DNA of 45,680 nucleotides from Bacteroidales bacterium UBA1769. Lineage in GTDB: Bacteria; Bacteroidota; Bacteroidia; Bacteroidales; UBA932. The stretch lies in assembly GCA_002314725.1 (NCBI GenBank), contig DCGV01000099.1:1-45680 (forward strand). The letters run 5' to 3'. Below are positions 41,696 through 45,680 of the stretch, piece after piece. Every line of letters starts with the position of its first letter. Positions within the stretch are counted from its first letter, which is position 1. The notes below the pieces were generated by a model. The model had not been told where the DNA came from and did not search any database. It worked only from the letters and a program-made list of their open reading frames with translations. Both the position numbers and the translations under genes were made by a program.

Positions 41696-42742
41696 TTACA
41701 TAGGTATGATATTTTCGACTCCGTATTGGAGAATCTGTACCTTTCTCTTGAAAAGAATGGTATTCCCATCGGATATTACAACATTGACATAAGCGGGAAC
41801 TCTATATCTGATAAAGGTGCCACTTCCACTCTTCGCGGCAGATTCAGAAGTATTAGTTGTATCTTTTGTCGAATCTGAAGATATAGTCAAAACAATGGGC
41901 CTCCCCTCTTTACTGTCAGATGGAAGAATACCCTTTGTATCTGATAGTCTGCAGATTACAATGGAATTATCTGAACCATTCGGCACAATATCAAATTTTT
42001 CTCTTTGAGTATAATTCTTTTTATATCCATAAAACATGGTGAAGAAATCTTCAGTCGATTCTTCAAGTTCGTCGATAACAGCCCTCATCGCCTCACCCGA
42101 ATACTCGGCATCAGTATTGCCGGTTATCAGGTCAACTCTGCTCTGTTTTAAGGTATGTATAGTATTTGCTAACTCTTTTGCTTTGAGGTCTATCGTCAAT
42201 TCCACATCCTCAGAGTAAGTTTCAGGAACTTCTAATACGCCCTCTTCGGTCTCAACTTGTTTATATGTGGTGAAAGTTTTAGCAATAGTATTGATATCCA
42301 ACCCTTTACCTACAAATGGATTATCACTGTCCACAGCCTCGATTTTATTTACCTTTTCACTATCCACTGCAATATTGGTAAAGCAAATCATACCTTGTTT
42401 ATCCAAGAACATAAGGGTCTCAATATTGTTGTTCTTTGTACTCAATAGTAAACTGTATGGCTTGGAGAGATCTGCAACAGTAGAGGACTCAATGGATATT
42501 GATTTTATTGCACATTTTGAACTATTCTGAATATCAGCTGGATAATCAAAATATTGTTCTGCATATTTCGCATAAGGCCCAGCAGTAAAAGTCTGAAGAT
42601 CAGCATCAATGGTAATTGTCAGGGCCGTATTGGGCAAATAATAATTGACATTTCCGTTTGCTGCTACTTGCGCGTTTACTCCAAAGATAGATTCAGTCAG
42701 AAGTATTGTAATTAATAAAAGGATCTTGATTGATTGTCTCAT
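41696..42742 (-). CDS. DUF4831-family secreted protein
   Basis: The 348 aa protein has a signal peptide (about residues 1-24, ending VNAQ) and no further membrane helix. The segment NYYLPNTALTITID and the following FTAGPYAKYAEQYFDY match my memory of the DUF4831 family, known only from Bacteroidota and without assigned function. The remainder looks beta-rich, with Glu- and Lys-containing loops, and it lacks a lipobox. It is probably periplasmic. It lies just upstream of pepD and is divergent from the peptide transporter, but a functional link is speculative. Confidence 0.78.
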   Translation of the reverse strand: MRQSIKILLLITILLTESIFGVNAQVAANGNVNYYLPNTALTITIDADLQTFTAGPYAKYAEQYFDYPADIQNSSKCAIKSISIESSTVADLSKPYSLLLSTKNNNIETLMFLDKQGMICFTNIAVDSEKVNKIEAVDSDNPFVGKGLDINTIAKTFTTYKQVETEEGVLEVPETYSEDVELTIDLKAKELANTIHTLKQSRVDLITGNTDAEYSGEAMRAVIDELEESTEDFFTMFYGYKKNYTQREKFDIVPNGSDNSIVICRLSDTKGILPSDSKEGRPIVLTISSDSTKDTTNTSESAAKSGSGTFIRYRVPAYVNVVISDGNTILFKRKVQILQYGVENIIPM

Positions 42743-42804
42743 ATTGCGTATATTTTCACCTGTAATGGTCTACAATAATTGTTCCCATATAGACCATATC
42801 AAAG

Positions 42805-42812
42805 CAAATTTA
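42805..42812 (-). promoter_or_regulatory. -7 element of the DUF4831 gene
   Basis: TAAATTTG on the minus strand matches TAnnTTTG, 62 bases before the DUF4831 start. No -33 TTTG is evident at the right distance. It is the left arm of an inverted repeat whose right arm is the transporter's candidate -7 element. Confidence 0.45.
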
Positions 42813-42825
42813 CCAAATATTTTGT

Positions 42826-42833
42826 TAAATTTG
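42826..42833 (+). promoter_or_regulatory. -7 element candidate for the POT transporter
   Basis: TAAATTTG matches TAnnTTTG, 86 bases before the transporter ATG. The spacing to a -33 element is not convincing. It lies only 13 bases from the divergent -7 element of the DUF4831 gene, so both could not be occupied by polymerase at once. Confidence 0.4.
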
Positions 42834-42919
42834 TATGAATAAAATGGAACTGTTTACTAACTCTTTCACTTTTTACTATTGACAATTCTATATATAATTA
42901 CTAATCAAATACTTAAAAC

Positions 42920-44617
42920 ATGTTTAAAAATCAACCGAAAGGACTTTTCGCCCTTGCGCTAGCCAATACCGGTGAGCGTTTCGGCTATTACACGATGCTG
43001 GCCATTTTCATGCTCTTCATCCAAGCTAAGTTTGGATGGGACCAGGCCGCAGCTAGCCAGTTGTATGCAATATTTCTGGCTGCAGTTTATTTCATGCCTG
43101 TTTTAGGCGGATGGCTTGCTGATAAAATCGGCTATGGCAAATGCGTTGTTACAGGTATTAGCATAATGTTTGTCGGCTATTTATGTCTTGCTGTACCTAC
43201 AGCTGCAAACGGAGTCGGCATCACTCTAATGATTGGAGCTCTTCTTCTTATTGCAGTTGGAACCGGCCTTTTCAAAGGCAACCTTCAAGTAATGGTAGGA
43301 AACCTCTACGATGACCCTAAATATGCACACAAGAGAGATTCTGCTTTCAGCTTATTCTATATGGCCATCAACGTAGGCGCAATGTTCGCTCCATCAGCAG
43401 CAACTGCCATTACAAACAAATTCCTTGGAAAAGCAGGCCTTATCTATAAAGCTGATATCCCCGCACTTGCTCACCAGTATATTAACGGCACCATTTCCGC
43501 CGCCAATACAGAGAGCCTGCAATCACTTGCATCACAAATGCCTGACGCCAGTATCGCAGGAATGGGACTAGACCAATTCTGCCCATACTACATCGAGCAC
43601 CTTGCTTCTTCATATAACATGGGATTTGCTGTTGCTTGTGTTTCACTTATTGCATCTGTACTAATCTACTTCTCATGCAGAAGTTGGTTCAGGCATGCTG
43701 ACGTCAATGCCAAGCAGGCAAAGGCTGCTGGAAGTGAACAATATGTGGAACTTTCTGCAAAGCAAACAAAAGATCGTATTATCGCTCTTGTTCTAGTTTT
43801 TGCAGTGGTTATCTTCTTCTGGATGGCATTCCACCAAAACGGTTCATCACTTACATGGTTCGCACGTGACTATACACAAGCAACTGCGAGCGGCTGGGTT
43901 CGTATCGGATTCAATATTTGGGCACTTGCACTTATCGCTGCATCAATTTACTCTCTGTTCAGTATTTTCCAATCAGAATCAGCTAAAGGTAAAGTTGTTT
44001 CCGGCGTTATAACTGCAGCCTTATGGGGCGGCGCTTACGCTATCTACGCAGGAATGCCTGCCACTCTTGATATCCAACCACAGCTATTCCAACAGTTCAA
44101 TCCATTCTACGTAGTAGCATTAACCCCGGTTTCAATGGCTATTTTCAGCGCACTTGCATCCAAGAAGAGTAAGAGATATCCAAAGGGTATGGAGCCATCT
44201 GCACCTAAGAAGATTGGTCTAGGTATGTTCGTCGCTGCTTGCGGTTATCTGATTATGATTCTCGCATCTCGTGGACAAATGTCTCCTGCAGAATTAGGCG
44301 GAACAGTATCACCAGACCCTGTTGTTCCTACATATCTAATCTCTACATACCTTGTACTTACATTTGCAGAGTTGCTATTGAGTCCTATGGGAATCTCATT
44401 CGTATCGAAAGTTGCTCCTCCTAAGTACAAAGGTCTTATGATGGGACTTTGGTTTGCATCAACAGCTATCGGTAACTATCTGAGCTCAATCCCAGGTCTT
44501 CTTTGGAATAAAGTTCCTCTTTGGGCAAACTGGGCAATTCTTATGAGTCTATGCATCATTGCTGCTATCATGATGTTTGCAATGCTTAAGAAGATTGAAG
44601 CAGCTACAGCAGAATAA
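42920..44617 (+). CDS. POT-family (PTR2) proton-dependent peptide transporter
   Basis: The 565 aa inner-membrane protein belongs to the proton-coupled oligopeptide transporters of the major facilitator superfamily. The N-terminal segment NTGERFGYYTMLAIF at residues 16-30 is the family block, and GGWLADKIGYGK and FKGNLQVMVGNLY follow. About 14 helices are expected. In canonical POT proteins this block reads ExxERF; here the first Glu is replaced by Asn16. Imported di- and tripeptides could feed the neighbouring dipeptidase PepD. Tandem hairpins follow the gene. Confidence 0.9.
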   Translation: MFKNQPKGLFALALANTGERFGYYTMLAIFMLFIQAKFGWDQAAASQLYAIFLAAVYFMPVLGGWLADKIGYGKCVVTGISIMFVGYLCLAVPTAANGVGITLMIGALLLIAVGTGLFKGNLQVMVGNLYDDPKYAHKRDSAFSLFYMAINVGAMFAPSAATAITNKFLGKAGLIYKADIPALAHQYINGTISAANTESLQSLASQMPDASIAGMGLDQFCPYYIEHLASSYNMGFAVACVSLIASVLIYFSCRSWFRHADVNAKQAKAAGSEQYVELSAKQTKDRIIALVLVFAVVIFFWMAFHQNGSSLTWFARDYTQATASGWVRIGFNIWALALIAASIYSLFSIFQSESAKGKVVSGVITAALWGGAYAIYAGMPATLDIQPQLFQQFNPFYVVALTPVSMAIFSALASKKSKRYPKGMEPSAPKKIGLGMFVAACGYLIMILASRGQMSPAELGGTVSPDPVVPTYLISTYLVLTFAELLLSPMGISFVSKVAPPKYKGLMMGLWFASTAIGNYLSSIPGLLWNKVPLWANWAILMSLCIIAAIMMFAMLKKIEAATAE

Positions 44618-44621
44618 AACA

Positions 44622-44658
44622 ATTTGTACAGACGAGATTCAACCTCGTCTGTACAAAT
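44622..44658 (+). terminator. Hairpin after the POT transporter gene
   Basis: ATTTGTACAGACGAG (44622-44636) and CTCGTCTGTACAAAT (44644-44658) form a perfect 15-bp stem with a 7-base loop, starting five bases after the transporter stop. There is no real T-run after it. It is the first of two tandem hairpins. Confidence 0.7.
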
Positions 44659-44668
44659 AACATAGAAC

Positions 44669-44706
44669 AATAAGAAGAGAGGGTAAATCAACCCTCTCTT
44701 CTTATT
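44669..44706. terminator. Bidirectional hairpin terminator between convergent genes
   Basis: AATAAGAAGAGAGGGT (44669-44684) and ACCCTCTCTTCTTATT (44691-44706) form a perfect 16-bp stem with the loop AAATCA. The plus-strand tail TATTAT is T-rich. The U-rich 3' arm forms in both orientations, and the hairpin begins 22 bases past the lipoprotein stop, so it probably also ends that minus-strand transcript. Confidence 0.78.
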
Positions 44707-44727
44707 TATTATCGTTTGAATTAATTA

Positions 44728-45534
44728 TTATTTCAACATATAAGCGCGGATAGAATCGATAGAACCTTTAAGTTCAATAACTTGCTCTTTAAGTTGTTCA
44801 GCGTTGATAGCGTTGATAACGTAAAGTGGCTCAAGGATTGTGTTAAGTTCAGCCATTTCTGGATAGAATTCAACAAGCTGAGAAACACCATTGTGAATCA
44901 AAATGAAGCGATAGCTAAGATCTGAAGCAGTTTCATCATCAAAGAATGTCATAATCTTATCAGGATCTTGTGTAAGAAGGTAAAGTTCTTCAACACCAAC
45001 TGCTGTCATAGCATTCCAATAAAGAGGAAGACGATTAGCTGCAGCCTCTTCTTGATAAAGAGTTTTAGCTGCTAGAGTCATATCACCAGAGAAACTCTCG
45101 AAGAAATTATTGAAAGCGTCATCGTTGATTTCAGTTACAACTTTCTGAATAGCATTCTGATACTCAGTTACATCCATATCATAGATAGAAGCAAAAGATT
45201 TATCAATTGACAAAATACCCAAGCCTCTGTATTTCTGCTCAAGTGTTAGGAAAGATTTTGAAATCTCTGGGTTAACAAGGAAGTCTGGTTTAACCATCTT
45301 CTCGTCTGCTGATAGAGTTACTTTACCATCCTGTACATTGATAAAGCCAGGAGTTTTAAGCTGTGCAACTGCTTCAGCCATTTCATTTACATTGATTTCC
45401 AACTCTTGAAGAATGTATTGTTCTTTAAGAGATTTTTCAGGAGCTGCTTGTTCTTCAGCAACTTGTTTTTGATTCTTGCATGATGGCAATACTACCATAG
45501 CAGCAGCAAGAAGAATTACGAATAGTTTTTTCAT
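44728..45534 (-). CDS. Predicted lipoprotein of unknown function
   Basis: I do not recognise this 268 aa protein. The signal peptide ends in a lipobox LPSC with Cys19, followed by KNQKQ, which lacks the acidic surface-export tag, so a periplasmic-facing lipoprotein is likely. The mature part appears mostly helical, with Glu/Gln/Leu-rich segments such as EEQAAPEKSLKEQ near residues 27-39 and a helical C-terminus ending DSIRAYMLK. There are no Cys residues beyond the lipobox and no catalytic motif that I can identify. Codon use resembles that of the nearby ribosomal protein genes, hinting at high expression. Confidence 0.85.
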   Translation of the reverse strand: MKKLFVILLAAAMVVLPSCKNQKQVAEEQAAPEKSLKEQYILQELEINVNEMAEAVAQLKTPGFINVQDGKVTLSADEKMVKPDFLVNPEISKSFLTLEQKYRGLGILSIDKSFASIYDMDVTEYQNAIQKVVTEINDDAFNNFFESFSGDMTLAAKTLYQEEAAANRLPLYWNAMTAVGVEELYLLTQDPDKIMTFFDDETASDLSYRFILIHNGVSQLVEFYPEMAELNTILEPLYVINAINAEQLKEQVIELKGSIDSIRAYMLK

Positions 45535-45653
45535 TTTAGTGTATTTAATATTAATATTTCCCTATCATTAATTTACATCAGCCATAACCAACTAATAATC
45601 AATTCAATACCGAAATCAATCACATCAGTATAGACTGGATGCAAACTATCAGG

Positions 45654-45661
45654 CAAATGTA
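45654..45661 (-). promoter_or_regulatory. -7 element candidate upstream of the terminal lipoprotein gene
   Basis: TACATTTG on the minus strand matches TAnnTTTG. It lies about 120 bases before the lipoprotein ATG, and any -33 element would fall at or beyond the end of the window. The implied leader of about 115 bases is long for this genome and includes the palindrome AATATTAATATT near the start codon. Confidence 0.4.
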
Positions 45662-45680
45662 ATAAAAAATTTTTACTTCA

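Overview
The window looks like a chromosomal segment of a Bacteroidales bacterium (phylum Bacteroidota); the family is not determined. Several lines support this. Promoters match the Bacteroidota form (TAnnTTTG near -7, TTTG near -33). Most genes lack a Shine-Dalgarno sequence. MraY carries a periplasmic insertion, and the division cluster has a short FtsL-like protein and a PASTA-tailed FtsI but no murF, murB or ddl. The gene set also includes an ExbB / small membrane protein / ExbD / ExbD motor cluster, a DUF4831 protein and an rpsF-rpsR-rplI operon. No mobile element, CRISPR array, tRNA or rRNA was recognised, and no gene-free stretch exceeds about 180 bases.

Region 1 (about 80-18055, + strand) is one long, tightly packed division and cell-wall (dcw) cluster: mraZ, rsmH, ftsL-like, ftsI, murE, mraY, murD, ftsW, murG, murC, ftsQ, ftsA, ftsZ. 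It runs straight on into gltX, rpiB and truB. Spacings are from -8 to about +17 nt and no terminator is visible. The products build lipid II (MurC, MurD, MurE, MraY, MurG) and the divisome that uses it (FtsL, FtsQ, FtsW, FtsI, FtsA, FtsZ). A four-copy pentamer array with an exact 10-bp period overlaps the promoter and is a strong candidate MraZ operator.

Region 2 (18115-28880, + strand) holds queA, dprA, tatD and ansA. These are followed by the proton-driven ExbB-X-ExbD-ExbD motor genes, an alkaline-phosphatase lipoprotein, asnS, udk and a TonB-type energy transducer. Notable sites are two hairpins between queA and dprA, the second covering the dprA start codon, and two clear terminator hairpins.

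Region 3 (28864-37514, - strand) is a five-gene operon: ABC exporter, acyl-CoA ligase, dCMP-deaminase-type enzyme, S41 protease and 5'-nucleotidase lipoprotein. It is preceded by cstA. The nucleotidase and tonB genes overlap tail to tail by 17 bp.

Region 4 (37515-45680) begins with a promoter region divergent from cstA, which drives an AbrB-domain regulator and a membrane acyltransferase (+). Next, on the - strand, are rpsF-rpsR-rplI, with a full promoter and a leader hairpin, then pepD and a DUF4831 gene. A POT-family peptide transporter lies on + and an unrecognised lipoprotein on -, separated by tandem hairpins.

The most interesting items are the mraZ operator array, the hairpin over the dprA start, the unnamed four-helix membrane protein inside the ExbBD operon, the rpsF leader hairpin, the AbrB-acyltransferase pair and the orphan terminal lipoprotein. 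No wholly new multi-gene system stands out; most of the window is core genome. All family assignments come from reading the protein sequences, not from database searches.
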